Shown: positions 51,375 through 61,342, counted from the stretch's first letter. The stretch is DNA of 64,000 nt from Pedobacter sp. Leaf216 (GCF_001421515.1 NZ_LMKM01000008.1:62001-126000), one strand, 5' to 3'. Made by a program: numbers and translations. The notes: a model not told the origin generated them from the sequence alone.

Positions 51375-52943
51375 TTAATGGGCAGTTTTAGTTTTTTGTT
51401 TTTTAATTTTTGTCAGGAAAAGTCCTGTTAAAAAAATGGTTAAAGTGCCAACCACGATAATCATATTTTTATGTAAAGGATTTCTAAAAGCTTCATATTC
51501 CGGAGGAAGAAGTGAAGAAAATGTCATCCATATAATTACGGCTATTCCGATTATTGTTGCAGTGATGGCTTCGTGATTTTTAGTTTGCCTGCTGATAATC
51601 CCCAGGAGAAATAAACCAAGCATTCCTGCTGCAAAAATCCCCGATAATTCCCACCAAACGTCTAAAATGCTTTTTACTCCAATCATGGCGATGCCGGCAA
51701 TCATACCGAGTAAGCCAAAGCCAACAGTTGCCAAATGCAAAAGTGATAAATTCTGCTTTTCGGTGATACCCGGCTTAAAATACCTTTTATAAATGTCGAC
51801 CGAAAATACCGTAGCCGAGGCATTCATCCCAGAACTGATGGTACTCATGGCTGCTGAAAGAATGGCCGAAACAATCAATCCAACCAATCCTACCGGAATT
51901 TTAGTGACCATAAAATGGGGCATAATTTTATCACCATAATCTGCTGGTTGTAATGCATTTTGTACCTTCAAAACCTCAGCGGCCGAAGCATGTAAAGGCA
52001 AACGTTCAATCGCTACCTGGTGCTTAATCGATTGTACCAGATCAGGATTAATCTCGTAATAAGCATACAAGCAAGATCCTATAATAAAAAACAGCAAGGA
52101 TGCAGGTATATAAAGCCATACGCATAACCAGATCGACTTTGAAGCGGCTTTACTTGATGATGCTGTATGGTATCGCTGAATGTAATTCTGATCCATCCCA
52201 AAGTTATTCAGGTTGATAAAAAAGCCATAAAGCAGCACCACCCAAAACGAAGAACCAACAAAATCAAGCTTAAAACTACCTAAACTGAATTTTTTTGCCG
52301 ATTGTCCGATCTCTACAATCTTCGAAACCCCTCCCGGCATATTTGAAATGATTAAATACAGAATCAGTAATGCGCCAAAAGTTTTCACTACAGCTTGTAC
52401 CACTTCTGTCCATATTACCGCTTCAATTCCTCCTAAAACAGTATAAACAATGATACAAATGCCCATTACAATCATAATCATCTGCATGGAATAACCTGTA
52501 AGTGCTTGTAAACTCAAAGCGATTCCAAAAAATATAGATCCCATTCTGGCCAGTTGCGTTAACAAAAAACACACCACTGCATATACTCTTGCCCATGCTC
52601 CAAAACGTTTTTCTAAATGAGTATAGGCCGATATTTCACCAGTATTCCGATAATAAGGAACAAAGTATTTTGAAGCAATCCAGGCGGCCAACGGCATTGA
52701 AATACTGAACACAAATGCATTCCAGTTACTACCAAAAGCTTTTCCAGGTACGCCTAAAAAAGTATTACTGCTTAAAAATGTTGCATAAATAGATAAACCT
52801 ATCGCCCATCCGGGGATCAGGCCCGAAGCTTTTGTAAATTGCTCGGAGTTTTTATTTTTCCTCGAAAAATAAACCCCAACTAATATCATTCCAACAAGAT
52901 AAATGAAGATAATTGCAAGATCGACTACAGGAAGTCCTTTCAT
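51375..52943 (-). CDS. Sodium:solute symporter (SSS family), second copy
   Basis: The 522-residue protein has about 13 membrane segments. It opens with PVVDLAIIFIYLVGMILVGV and has FTKASGLIPGWAIGLSIYAT, typical of the symporter core, then SAILSAAMSTISSGMNASATVFSVD. It is not close to the symporter at 5342-6931 and probably transports a different solute. The promoter gap (52944-53041) contains AATTTGG (52964-52970) and TTTTGGCCACATATTATATA (53014-53033), the latter close to block B. The aldolase gene follows directly, so import and cleavage of one compound is likely. Confidence 0.93.
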   Translation of the reverse strand: MKGLPVVDLAIIFIYLVGMILVGVYFSRKNKNSEQFTKASGLIPGWAIGLSIYATFLSSNTFLGVPGKAFGSNWNAFVFSISMPLAAWIASKYFVPYYRNTGEISAYTHLEKRFGAWARVYAVVCFLLTQLARMGSIFFGIALSLQALTGYSMQMIMIVMGICIIVYTVLGGIEAVIWTEVVQAVVKTFGALLILYLIISNMPGGVSKIVEIGQSAKKFSLGSFKLDFVGSSFWVVLLYGFFINLNNFGMDQNYIQRYHTASSSKAASKSIWLCVWLYIPASLLFFIIGSCLYAYYEINPDLVQSIKHQVAIERLPLHASAAEVLKVQNALQPADYGDKIMPHFMVTKIPVGLVGLIVSAILSAAMSTISSGMNASATVFSVDIYKRYFKPGITEKQNLSLLHLATVGFGLLGMIAGIAMIGVKSILDVWWELSGIFAAGMLGLFLLGIISRQTKNHEAITATIIGIAVIIWMTFSSLLPPEYEAFRNPLHKNMIIVVGTLTIFLTGLFLTKIKKQKTKTAH

Positions 52944-53010
52944 TATTTGTTGGCTCGTTTATTAATTTGGTTAAAACAAATATGCATGTCTAAATATCTA
53001 CATTAATATA

Positions 53011-53041
53011 AGATTTTGGCCACATATTATATAATCTTATC
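53011..53041 (-). promoter_or_regulatory. Copy of the second block word upstream of the symporter
   Basis: GATTTTGGCCACATATTATA (53012-53031) continuing to ATCTTATC (53034-53041) matches block A/B word 2 (TTTTGGCCAGGTATTG and TATCATATTATC) in most positions. It lies 70 nt from the symporter start and touches the stop codon of the GH2-malectin gene. It is a candidate binding site for the same regulator. Confidence 0.55.
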
Positions 53042-56000
53042 TTATTGAACATCCAATGCATCAACCGCTAATCCTTTAGCATCTATGGCAATCAATTTAA
53101 GTTTATATGTTCCGGCATTTATCATGCTCCCTGTATTGGTGCTCAAATAATTCCATTTACCGGTTTTTGTTGGCGCAAATTCAATATTTTCCGTCTTCAT
53201 CAAGGTTCCATCTGCTAAAGAGAAAGTTAATTTTCCTGTTAAAGGCTTTTCGGATGGATTATGGTATTTAATCGTTAAAGAATAGGTGTCGGCAACGCCA
53301 ACTGAAATCTGCCAGGTTAAATTTCCCTGATCAACAGCATTAAAAACAACACGTTCCTTATCCATAAGCATCGATTTAATAACACCCTTACCTGCTAAAG
53401 TACCCTCGGTAGCTTTGTAAGTGGTAGTGGTTTTTAAATCGTAAGCGGGTTGTAAGTGGGTAATTGGCAATGCGAAAACAGTTACAGTTCTATTATCAAA
53501 AATAATTCTTTCATTTGGAATAAGCCGTTTGCGATAAAGATGGAATATTTCATCCTTACTATTTTTTAGGGAAGTTTTAGTGTCTTCGAATCCCTGTGGT
53601 ATGCTGCTATTTATATTTAAAGCAATAAAAGCATCCAAACTATCTGTAGCGGTAAATTCGATACTTTCCTGCCCGCGGGTGGCTTTTAACCATTCGGCAC
53701 CGAATAAGTTGGATGGAAGTTCCGAAAATGTTAAATTTTCACCTTTAAACTGGTCATCTCCAATATCCAGCCAACTGTTAAGTTCAGCATTTCTAATTTT
53801 TGCTAAAAGTGATTTACTTGGTTCAGCAGGTTTAATAGCCGGATTTAAACTGGCAATCGCAATAGCTGAGATAACTGCCTGACCAACTTTTACCTGCGGG
53901 AAATTAATGTCCAAAAAGCCACCTTTTATGTCTATTTTAACCGTTTTTTTCAATAAAGTGTTGCTTCCGGTTGTTTTCCAAATGTCTAAATCTTTTATAA
54001 CCGTTTTACCATTAAAAGCGACATCAAATAAACGCATGGCTTTGGCATCAAAACCTCCACCAATCCCCATCCAGGGTTCAATAAAATAAAGTTCGACCAG
54101 ATATTCCCCATCAGGAAGTGGAAAATGGTATTTCAATTGATCCCTGCCATACCTGAAAGTTTGAAAAAGCTTCCAATCTTTAGTACCATCAATGGGTTGG
54201 AACGTGCGCCGCTGACTGGCAAAAAAATTAGGGATACCCGTGAAATCTTTTGTCCAGGAGGTTGAGCCAAAGCTGTTAGATGAGCTTAAATTTCTGTCAG
54301 CATACCATTTGCTTCCATTGGTATCTGTATAGTCGCCACCGCCACAGTTTACGCGATATACATAATTATATCCCTGAGCAGGAACGGTTAATTTTTTATC
54401 ATTAATTAATATATTGAAATTTGGACTTTGAGGCAGGTTTTGCAATACAATTTGATCTTTAGCAACTGCTTTTCCGTTTACATAACCTACTGCATATAAT
54501 ACGTTATATTTTATATCTGGCTTATTCCATTGGAAGTGCGTGCCTATTGCGCCACGTTTTCTTCTGCCTAAAGATTGGCCTTTTATATCATTAAACAGTT
54601 CTACCTCATCACAGTTAGCATACACCACAATACAATCTTTAATTCCAGGTTTGTTCCAGCGGTTTGGCCATGTATGTGAAACAATGTATACCATTGGCTC
54701 AGTTTGTTTTGGTGCATAATTTGCCCTGAACATGTAAAACACATCTGTAGGCTCTTCCCAGGGGGTAAACATGCCCTTGTAATTTACTGGCCCTACCCGA
54801 TCAAGATCTCTCAAACCTTCACCGCCCTGTACCCTGCCAGGGTTATCGTGCGAACTGTATAACCAAAAGAAATGACCGGCTGTTTTATCTTTTACCGATT
54901 CGGCCAGGCGCACTTTGGTTTCCATTAAATCGGTCATTTTGTTTTCGGTATAACCTTTTCCATTGGCATCGGTTGTATGAAGATCAATTGTTCTCCATGC
55001 ACCGTATTCACCAACCAAAATCTGCCTTTTTAAATCTTCGCCATAAGCGAGCGGATTGCCGCCATAAGTGCCTGTCCAGTTTTGAGGCACATCCCAATCT
55101 GTCCCTTTACCACCATTGCATGTAGTTACCTTTCTTTGTGAGGAAGCGGTAGGATCTAATTTTCTAATCAGCTCGGTACATTCTTTAGCAAGATCTTCTG
55201 GTAGTGTACTTTCATTTTCCAAACCCCACAACACTACAGCCGGACTGTTTCTGCGTTCTTTTACCCAATCGGTTAATAGTGCTTTAAAGTTCTTTCGAAA
55301 TTCTGGTGTATCATACCAGATATGTGCGGCCATTTGTGTCCAGCACAAAACCCCTTCCTGATCCCAATAATCAGAATACAATAAATTATGCGGTTGGTGT
55401 GCATCGCGAAAGGCGTTAAAACCTGCTGCCTTAATTTGCCTAACTCTCGAACTAATCTGCTCATTGCTAAAAGCATGGCTCTGACCAATTAGATGCTCAT
55501 ATTCTGCAATGCCATTGATAAAAACAGGCTTTCCATTTAATAAAAACTGTTTTTGGTTTGCCTGATCATCAATCCGATAGCTGTCGGATGGCCAACTGAT
55601 CCAGCGGATACCGTAAGGTGTTTTCAGCTCATCTACAATTTTCCCGTTTTCGATTATGATAGTTTGAACTGTGTACAAATATGGATTTTCTAAAGACCAA
55701 AGTTTAGGATTGATTATTTCATCAGTTTGCTGATCAACCTGAATTTCTTTGCCACTAAGGATAGTTATTACTTTCTTTAATTCTTTAACCTGTTTTCCGG
55801 TTTTATCTAGTAACCTGTTGATTATGGCTATATTTTTAGACTTCGGACTGTAATTTTTAACTGTGGTACTCAGATTTAAAATAGCTGCCTTTTCTGAAAC
55901 TTTATTATCGTTCCAAATGTGTAGGCCAAAAGGTTCAACCCGAATATCATTGGTTACAATTAAATGAACAGGGCGAAAAATCCCCATTGGCTGCGAACCC

Positions 56001-56698
56001 TCTGAAAAACCGCGTTCGGTAGAACAGCCTCCATCAACCCAAGGTAAATCCTGAATATTTGCAGGATGATCAGCGCGGATAGCCAAAATATTTTCCTGAT
56101 TATTTAGTTTAATCGCGGTGGTAACATCTAATGTAAAAGTTGTTCTGCCGCCAGCATGATAGCCTACTTTTTTGCCGTTTAACCAAACAGTAGCATAAGA
56201 ACCTACCCCTTCAAAATACAGAAAAAAGCGTTTTCTCTGTTTAATTTCAATCGTTTTAAAGGTTCTTCGGTACCAGGCATAACCATGTTTATTGCCGTGA
56301 AGTTTCCGTTGATAACCCTCATATTGATCCCAGTTGTGCGGAACATTTACTGTTTTCCAGTCTGTTGTTTTATAATTGGCCTGCTGAAAACCATCATAAG
56401 TATTGCTGCTTTTTTCGTCGGCAATGGTTTGCCAATTGGAGTTTAATAAAATGTCGTTTCTGCTATGATTTTGCGCATAAAGGGAATTAGACCCATATAA
56501 TGTGATGATACAGAATACATATAAAAATAAATGCTTTAAATTAATCCGTTTTGGCTCGTTGTGACATAAAAGGATGCTATTGGGTAAGGTACATGTCTCC
56601 ACCAATATCTTTACGAAATTTCGCAAAGAGATCTCAAACCAACCTGATACTGACGAAATATCCCTCCACTTCCTTTTAGCTTTCATAAGTGAATTCAT
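53042..56698 (-). CDS. GH2 glycosidase with malectin-like domain
   Basis: The 1218-codon frame has an odd leader: the hydrophobic signal segment (NLKHLFLYVFCIITLYGSNSLYAQ) starts only near residue 53, after 50 polar residues. No ATG lies closer, so the start may be non-ATG or the leader extended. The ATG at 56698 overlaps the GH95 stop as ATGA, so coupling favours it. GH2 domains follow: sugar-binding (about 85-250), Ig-like and TIM barrel, with GLENEST (acid/base Glu near 496) and ILVGEYGAW (nucleophile Glu near 564). Residues about 770-960 form a malectin-like carbohydrate-binding domain (RTFQPIDGTKDWKLFQTFRYG, DGEYLVELYFIEPW). Further beta domains follow. A beta-galactosidase or beta-glucuronidase acting on pectin side chains is likely. 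Confidence 0.87.
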   Translation of the reverse strand: MNSLMKAKRKWRDISSVSGWFEISLRNFVKILVETCTLPNSILLCHNEPKRINLKHLFLYVFCIITLYGSNSLYAQNHSRNDILLNSNWQTIADEKSSNTYDGFQQANYKTTDWKTVNVPHNWDQYEGYQRKLHGNKHGYAWYRRTFKTIEIKQRKRFFLYFEGVGSYATVWLNGKKVGYHAGGRTTFTLDVTTAIKLNNQENILAIRADHPANIQDLPWVDGGCSTERGFSEGSQPMGIFRPVHLIVTNDIRVEPFGLHIWNDNKVSEKAAILNLSTTVKNYSPKSKNIAIINRLLDKTGKQVKELKKVITILSGKEIQVDQQTDEIINPKLWSLENPYLYTVQTIIIENGKIVDELKTPYGIRWISWPSDSYRIDDQANQKQFLLNGKPVFINGIAEYEHLIGQSHAFSNEQISSRVRQIKAAGFNAFRDAHQPHNLLYSDYWDQEGVLCWTQMAAHIWYDTPEFRKNFKALLTDWVKERRNSPAVVLWGLENESTLPEDLAKECTELIRKLDPTASSQRKVTTCNGGKGTDWDVPQNWTGTYGGNPLAYGEDLKRQILVGEYGAWRTIDLHTTDANGKGYTENKMTDLMETKVRLAESVKDKTAGHFFWLYSSHDNPGRVQGGEGLRDLDRVGPVNYKGMFTPWEEPTDVFYMFRANYAPKQTEPMVYIVSHTWPNRWNKPGIKDCIVVYANCDEVELFNDIKGQSLGRRKRGAIGTHFQWNKPDIKYNVLYAVGYVNGKAVAKDQIVLQNLPQSPNFNILINDKKLTVPAQGYNYVYRVNCGGGDYTDTNGSKWYADRNLSSSNSFGSTSWTKDFTGIPNFFASQRRTFQPIDGTKDWKLFQTFRYGRDQLKYHFPLPDGEYLVELYFIEPWMGIGGGFDAKAMRLFDVAFNGKTVIKDLDIWKTTGSNTLLKKTVKIDIKGGFLDINFPQVKVGQAVISAIAIASLNPAIKPAEPSKSLLAKIRNAELNSWLDIGDDQFKGENLTFSELPSNLFGAEWLKATRGQESIEFTATDSLDAFIALNINSSIPQGFEDTKTSLKNSKDEIFHLYRKRLIPNERIIFDNRTVTVFALPITHLQPAYDLKTTTTYKATEGTLAGKGVIKSMLMDKERVVFNAVDQGNLTWQISVGVADTYSLTIKYHNPSEKPLTGKLTFSLADGTLMKTENIEFAPTKTGKWNYLSTNTGSMINAGTYKLKLIAIDAKGLAVDALDVQ

Positions 56699-59511
56699 CG
56701 CGCTTTCAAATCTCCATCCAATTGGTAACTTTCACCTGCTTTTGTCTCAATATTGGCGTTTTTGTTTTTGTAACGGATTTTGCAATTTCCTCCTGTTCTA
56801 GATTTTACCGTTAACGAGGTTAATTGTCCCCTATCCCAGGTTAAATTTAGCTCAAAACCACCTCTGGCACGTAGTCCTTTAATTTCACCTTGTGGAATGG
56901 CACTTGTTAATGCGGGTAAAATATCCAGATAGCCTTGGTGACTTTGCACTATCATTTCGGCAATTCCGGCTGCACCTCCAAAATTTCCATCGATCTGAAA
57001 AGGTGGGTGTGCATCAAAAAGATTTACATAAGAACCTGCACCGTTATTGGCTGGTTTCATCAGCATTTTTACCAATTTCATGGCATGATCGCCGTCTTTA
57101 AATCTTGCCCAAAAATTGATCTTCCAAGCCAAACTCCAACCTGTAGCATCATCTCCACGATACAAAAGCGATTGTTTTGCTGCCTGCATCATTTTTTCAT
57201 TGCCATCCCATGTAATGTCGTTTCCGGGATAAACACCCCACAAATGAGAAACATGACGGTGTTTGTTAGTGGTATCGTCTTTATCTTCAAGCCACTCTTG
57301 CAATTGCCCGTATTTACCAATCTGATTCGGGGCAATCTGTTTCACTTTCTCGATTAATGTTTTTCTAAAATCTGCATCTGTGTTAAGTGCTTCTGATGCT
57401 TTAATACAATTATTAAACAGCGATCTGATGATTTGATGATCCATTGTTGGCCCTGCAACTAAACCCCCATTTTCTGGCGAATTAGAAGGTGTACTGATTA
57501 ACCAACCCGTTTTAGAATCTTTAACCAAAAAATCTTCATAAAATAAGGCAGCTTGTTTCATTAATGGATATGCCTCAGTTTCTAAAAACTTGCGATCTTT
57601 ACTAAACTGGTAATGCTCCCACAAATGCTGACTTAACCAGCCACCACCACTTACCCAAATGCCATGATTTGAAGCGTTAATTGGTGCAGTTCCGTTCCAT
57701 AAATCGGTATTGTGGTGTAAAACCCAGCCACGGGCATTGTAATATTGTTTAGCCGTTTCAGCACCAGTTTTTGACAATCCTCTAATTTTACTAAAAAGAG
57801 GTTCGTTAAGGGCTGATAAATTGAGAATTTCTGTTGGCCAATAATTCATTTCGAGATTTATATTGGTGGTATATTTACTTCCCCATGGTGGTGTTAACAG
57901 ATCATTCCAGATTCCTTGCAGGTTTGCGGCTTGTGTACCGGGCCTTGAGCTCGATATTAGCAAATACCGCCCATATTGCATGTATAAAGCAGCAAAAGCA
58001 GCATCGCTAGTTGTTCCAAACTTGGCTAATCTTTCGTCAGTTGGTAAACTTTCATTCTCCGAACGACCAAAATTAACGCTAAAGGTGTTATAGTAACTTT
58101 GGTATTCTTTAATATGGTTTTGCTTAATCAAAGAATAAGGTTTACCTTTTAAGCCGGTTAATGCTTTAATATTCGCAGTTGCAGGATTTCCAGATACATT
58201 TTGAGCATTGATATAGTTAGTTCCAGCAGTTAAATAAAGTGTTACTTCATCTGCCTGATTGATGCTTATTTTTCCATTTATGGCTTTAACTGATCCGTTT
58301 TTAATTACCGCAGTCAATCTGCTTTCTCCCATTAAAGCACCATCTTTTACCTGAACCGATAGTGCAATTACATTATTCCCCAAGGTTTTAACCGACGATT
58401 TTCGATGAACGCTGGATAATTCTGCATCAAAACTGATGGCCGATTTTTTATCAGCAGTCAGGTGAATAACAATAGCTTGATTTGGCTGACTTGCAAAATA
58501 CTCTCGTTGGTAGTTTACACCATTTAAAGTATAAGTAGTTTTAGCCACAGCTGTACTGATATCCAAAGACCGTTTGTAATTTGTAACAATCGATTTTGTT
58601 TGTTTGAAGTATAAGTTTAAATCGCCAAAAGGCTGATAACTTCCCTGATATTGCGGTACAGCAGGTGGATTTTCATCCTGAATTAAATATTTCCATTCCT
58701 TTACGAGCGAAATACCCTGATCTATGCCAGTTCCTACAGGGTAAATCCCTATTTTTTTTGAAGTGTCTTTATAACCGACCAAACCACCTTTATCGAAATA
58801 ATTTAAAACTTGGATAGCAATTGTATTTTTGCCTTTTTTAATCAGTTTTGCAGGAATGGTATATTTTCGTGGCTCTGTATTGTCTGTATTACCAACCATT
58901 TCCCCATTAATGTAAGTAAAATCCTGATCGCGAATGCGGTTAAGGTCGAGTACGAGGTCTTTTCCAAGCCAAGTTTCAGGCACATCAAATGTTGTTCTGA
59001 ACCAAACTGCGCCATCTAAATTTGCTAAACCTACGGTTTCCCAACCTTCATAAGCTGGTACTTTAATGTTTTTCCAAAGTTTGTCGTCGAAGTTTGTAAG
59101 TGAAGGATTTCCTATGATACCTTTCCTTGCTTTTATATCGTTTACCCAAACTTTTCGATCTCCCGAACTACTTTGCAAGCCCATAAAATGTTCCTGAGCT
59201 AAAGCTTCAGCGGCAGCCTGTTTTCCTTCAGCTAGTAGTTTTCTAATTTCCGGCAGGTATTGATAGGCACCTTTTCGGTTATAATCTCTTGGCGCACCTG
59301 TCCATAAAGTTTCTTCATTAAATTGGATGTGATCAACAGCAGTGCCGGCAAAAATCATCGCCCCTAACCTGCCATTGCCTATGGGTAAGGCATCCGTCCA
59401 CTTTTCTGCAGCTCTATTGTACCATAGAGTATGGTTATTTTCTTGCCCATAGCTTCCAAAGTGAGCTGTTAATATTAAAAATGATGTACTTAATAAAAGT
59501 TTAAACCTCAT
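56695..59511 (-). CDS. GH95 glycosidase with an inserted SASA-type beta-sandwich
   Basis: The 938-residue product has a signal peptide (LLLSTSFLILTAHFGSYGQ). The GH95 N-terminal domain begins WYNRAAEKWTDALPIGNGRLGAMIF but is split at about residue 112. About 175 residues are inserted, containing GAVWFRTTFDVPETWLGKDL and FTYINGEMVGNTDNTEPRKYTIPA, a pattern seen in sialate O-acetylesterases. The family then resumes with YQPFGDLNLYF. Catalytic candidates are the Asn pair in TTNINLEMNYWP (near 550-552), Glu in STPSNSPENGG (near 680) and Asp in FQIDGNFGGAAG. GH95 members remove alpha-L-fucose or alpha-L-galactose; both occur in pectin. The stop overlaps the downstream GH2 start. Confidence 0.9.
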   Translation of the reverse strand: MRFKLLLSTSFLILTAHFGSYGQENNHTLWYNRAAEKWTDALPIGNGRLGAMIFAGTAVDHIQFNEETLWTGAPRDYNRKGAYQYLPEIRKLLAEGKQAAAEALAQEHFMGLQSSSGDRKVWVNDIKARKGIIGNPSLTNFDDKLWKNIKVPAYEGWETVGLANLDGAVWFRTTFDVPETWLGKDLVLDLNRIRDQDFTYINGEMVGNTDNTEPRKYTIPAKLIKKGKNTIAIQVLNYFDKGGLVGYKDTSKKIGIYPVGTGIDQGISLVKEWKYLIQDENPPAVPQYQGSYQPFGDLNLYFKQTKSIVTNYKRSLDISTAVAKTTYTLNGVNYQREYFASQPNQAIVIHLTADKKSAISFDAELSSVHRKSSVKTLGNNVIALSVQVKDGALMGESRLTAVIKNGSVKAINGKISINQADEVTLYLTAGTNYINAQNVSGNPATANIKALTGLKGKPYSLIKQNHIKEYQSYYNTFSVNFGRSENESLPTDERLAKFGTTSDAAFAALYMQYGRYLLISSSRPGTQAANLQGIWNDLLTPPWGSKYTTNINLEMNYWPTEILNLSALNEPLFSKIRGLSKTGAETAKQYYNARGWVLHHNTDLWNGTAPINASNHGIWVSGGGWLSQHLWEHYQFSKDRKFLETEAYPLMKQAALFYEDFLVKDSKTGWLISTPSNSPENGGLVAGPTMDHQIIRSLFNNCIKASEALNTDADFRKTLIEKVKQIAPNQIGKYGQLQEWLEDKDDTTNKHRHVSHLWGVYPGNDITWDGNEKMMQAAKQSLLYRGDDATGWSLAWKINFWARFKDGDHAMKLVKMLMKPANNGAGSYVNLFDAHPPFQIDGNFGGAAGIAEMIVQSHQGYLDILPALTSAIPQGEIKGLRARGGFELNLTWDRGQLTSLTVKSRTGGNCKIRYKNKNANIETKAGESYQLDGDLKAR

Positions 59512-59512
59512 A

Positions 59513-61099
59513 TTATTGTCCTTTATCGCCTGAAATGATTTCGATGCTACCGTTTACTTCCTTTTCCTTTATAACGGCCTCTTTCATTCGCCTAAAATTA
59601 TTGTTTCCTAAGAAGATGTTTTTTGTCTCAGCGCCGCTTAATTTCAAATAAGTAACCGTTTCTTTCGTCGGGAAAGCATTATACAGGAACAGATCAGACA
59701 CGTTTGTGAGATCAATTACAGCAGCATTGGCATGCGGTTTATTACTTTTTAAACCGTCTACAATTAAATTATTTGCTTTTAGCACTTTTAATGATGCACC
59801 CAACTCCGTATTTACAGTTACATTATGAAACTCAATATTACTTGAATTTTGGATAGAAAAGCCAGTTTTGGCATTCATATTAATATCATTGAAAGTAATA
59901 TTATCGATAGGCATTTCTTCTAAACCATTTAAATAAGCGGCTTGATTTACCTCACCAGTAATATTGCTAAAATGGATGTTCCTGAAAACCGGTGTACGCT
60001 CAGAAACAGCTTCAACATTTGTTTTGGCGTATTGCATATCGAGTACAATTGCCTGATCTTTAATGTTTTTCATAATAATATTGCTTACACGAATTTCTTC
60101 TACTACACCACCTCTTCCTCGAGCAGTTTTAATGCGGATACCACGATCAGTTCCATCGAAAATGCAGTTGGAAATCGCTATTTTGCGTACATCACCCGAC
60201 ATTTCGCTGCCGATAACCACACCACCATGACCAGACAGCATAGTACAATTGGTAATTACATAATTTTCTGCCGGAACTGCCATTTTTCTTCCAGGTGCAT
60301 CTTTGCCCGATTTAATGGTAATGCAGTCATCGCCAACACTGATGTGGCAATCTGAAATGTGTACATTTTTGCAAGATTCGGGGTTAATTCCATCTGTATT
60401 GGGCGAATGTGGGTTATTAATGGTAACTGCATGGACCTTAACATTTTCGCAAAACTCTGGATTTATAGTCCAGAAAGGCGAATTGCGGATCGTAATGCCA
60501 TCGATCAACACATTTTTACAGAACATAGGTTGTATAAACGGCGGCCGAAGAAAGCCACGTTTCATCTGCTTAGGATCATCTGGCAAAATAATATCTTTAT
60601 TCAAACCGTCAAAAGTAGTTTGCCATTTAGAACGTGCTTGTCCTTCCTTATAACCTTCTACAAAATCCCACCATTTTTTGCCATGCCCGTCAATAATTCC
60701 ACGACCGATAATGGAGATGTTTTCTACTTTATAGGCATAAAACAAAGGCGAAAAACTGGTTACATCTACGCCTTCATAACGGCTTTTTACCATAGGCAAA
60801 TAATCATCGAAATTATCGCTGAAATGCAATTCAGCACCGGCATCAATCAATATAGTTATGTTACTTTTTAAATGGATAGCGCCGGTCAGGTATTTTCCAG
60901 CAGGAAAATAAACCGTTCCACCACCAGCTTTTGATGCCGCTTCTATCGCATTTTTAATTGCTGTTGTGGCCAGTTTGCTACTGTCGTTTTTTGCGCCGTA
61001 TTTAATTACATTATAATAAGATTGGCCGCTGGTAGTTAAGCACGTGCTCATTGCAATTATAAAAAATAAGGTTTTGATTATATGGATGTAATGTTTCAT
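59513..61099 (-). CDS. GH28 polygalacturonase-like enzyme
   Basis: The start at 61099 is chosen because it gives a signal peptide (HYIHIIKTLFFIIAMSTCLTTSGQ) and follows TATAACCAAATG. The frame above is translated repeat. The 528-residue right-handed beta-helix carries all four GH28 motifs: HSPNTDGINPESC (Asn-Thr-Asp), VGDDCITIKSG (paired Asp), SGHGGVVIGSEMSG (His) and GIRIKTARGRGG (Arg-Ile-Lys). It cleaves alpha-1,4-galacturonate linkages by inversion. Its neighbours (GH95, GH2) suggest exo-action on backbone fragments. A repeat hairpin precedes it. Confidence 0.95.
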   Translation of the reverse strand: MKHYIHIIKTLFFIIAMSTCLTTSGQSYYNVIKYGAKNDSSKLATTAIKNAIEAASKAGGGTVYFPAGKYLTGAIHLKSNITILIDAGAELHFSDNFDDYLPMVKSRYEGVDVTSFSPLFYAYKVENISIIGRGIIDGHGKKWWDFVEGYKEGQARSKWQTTFDGLNKDIILPDDPKQMKRGFLRPPFIQPMFCKNVLIDGITIRNSPFWTINPEFCENVKVHAVTINNPHSPNTDGINPESCKNVHISDCHISVGDDCITIKSGKDAPGRKMAVPAENYVITNCTMLSGHGGVVIGSEMSGDVRKIAISNCIFDGTDRGIRIKTARGRGGVVEEIRVSNIIMKNIKDQAIVLDMQYAKTNVEAVSERTPVFRNIHFSNITGEVNQAAYLNGLEEMPIDNITFNDINMNAKTGFSIQNSSNIEFHNVTVNTELGASLKVLKANNLIVDGLKSNKPHANAAVIDLTNVSDLFLYNAFPTKETVTYLKLSGAETKNIFLGNNNFRRMKEAVIKEKEVNGSIEIISGDKGQ

Positions 61100-61122
61100 T
61101 TGGTTATATTTTATCGTTTTTT

Positions 61123-61213
61123 CGTCATTTCGACCGTAGTGGAGAAATCTTTTAACGTTACTAAACAAAGTTTAAAGATTTCTCCGTTTCGCTTCGCTCC
61201 AGTCGAAATGACG
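61123..61213. repeat. GTCATTTCGACC palindromic repeat
   Basis: CGTCATTTCGACCGTAGTGG and the inverted AGTCGAAATGACG frame the element. The interior holds AAATCTTTTAAC and its partner AAAGATTTCTCC. It lies just upstream of the GH28 gene and extends its apparent reading frame as SNVKRFLHYGRNDEK. Confidence 0.85.
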
Positions 61214-61342
61214 ACCGATTTAATTCATTTTCACCATTCATCGTCCTCGTTTGTAACGAGGATTTTCGAAAACAGCGATTTTATTGCTTTTTACTCAATT
61301 GTTTATTTAGGTCTGTGAGGACACAAACCAAAGACTTTCCTT

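Noticed and set aside
56935-57357. 140-residue plus-strand open frame
   Set aside because: It is antisense to the GH95 catalytic region.
60359-60871. 170-residue open frame on the plus strand, and a second one at 60303-60653
   Set aside because: Both lie antisense within the GH28 gene, whose four family motifs prove the minus-strand frame.
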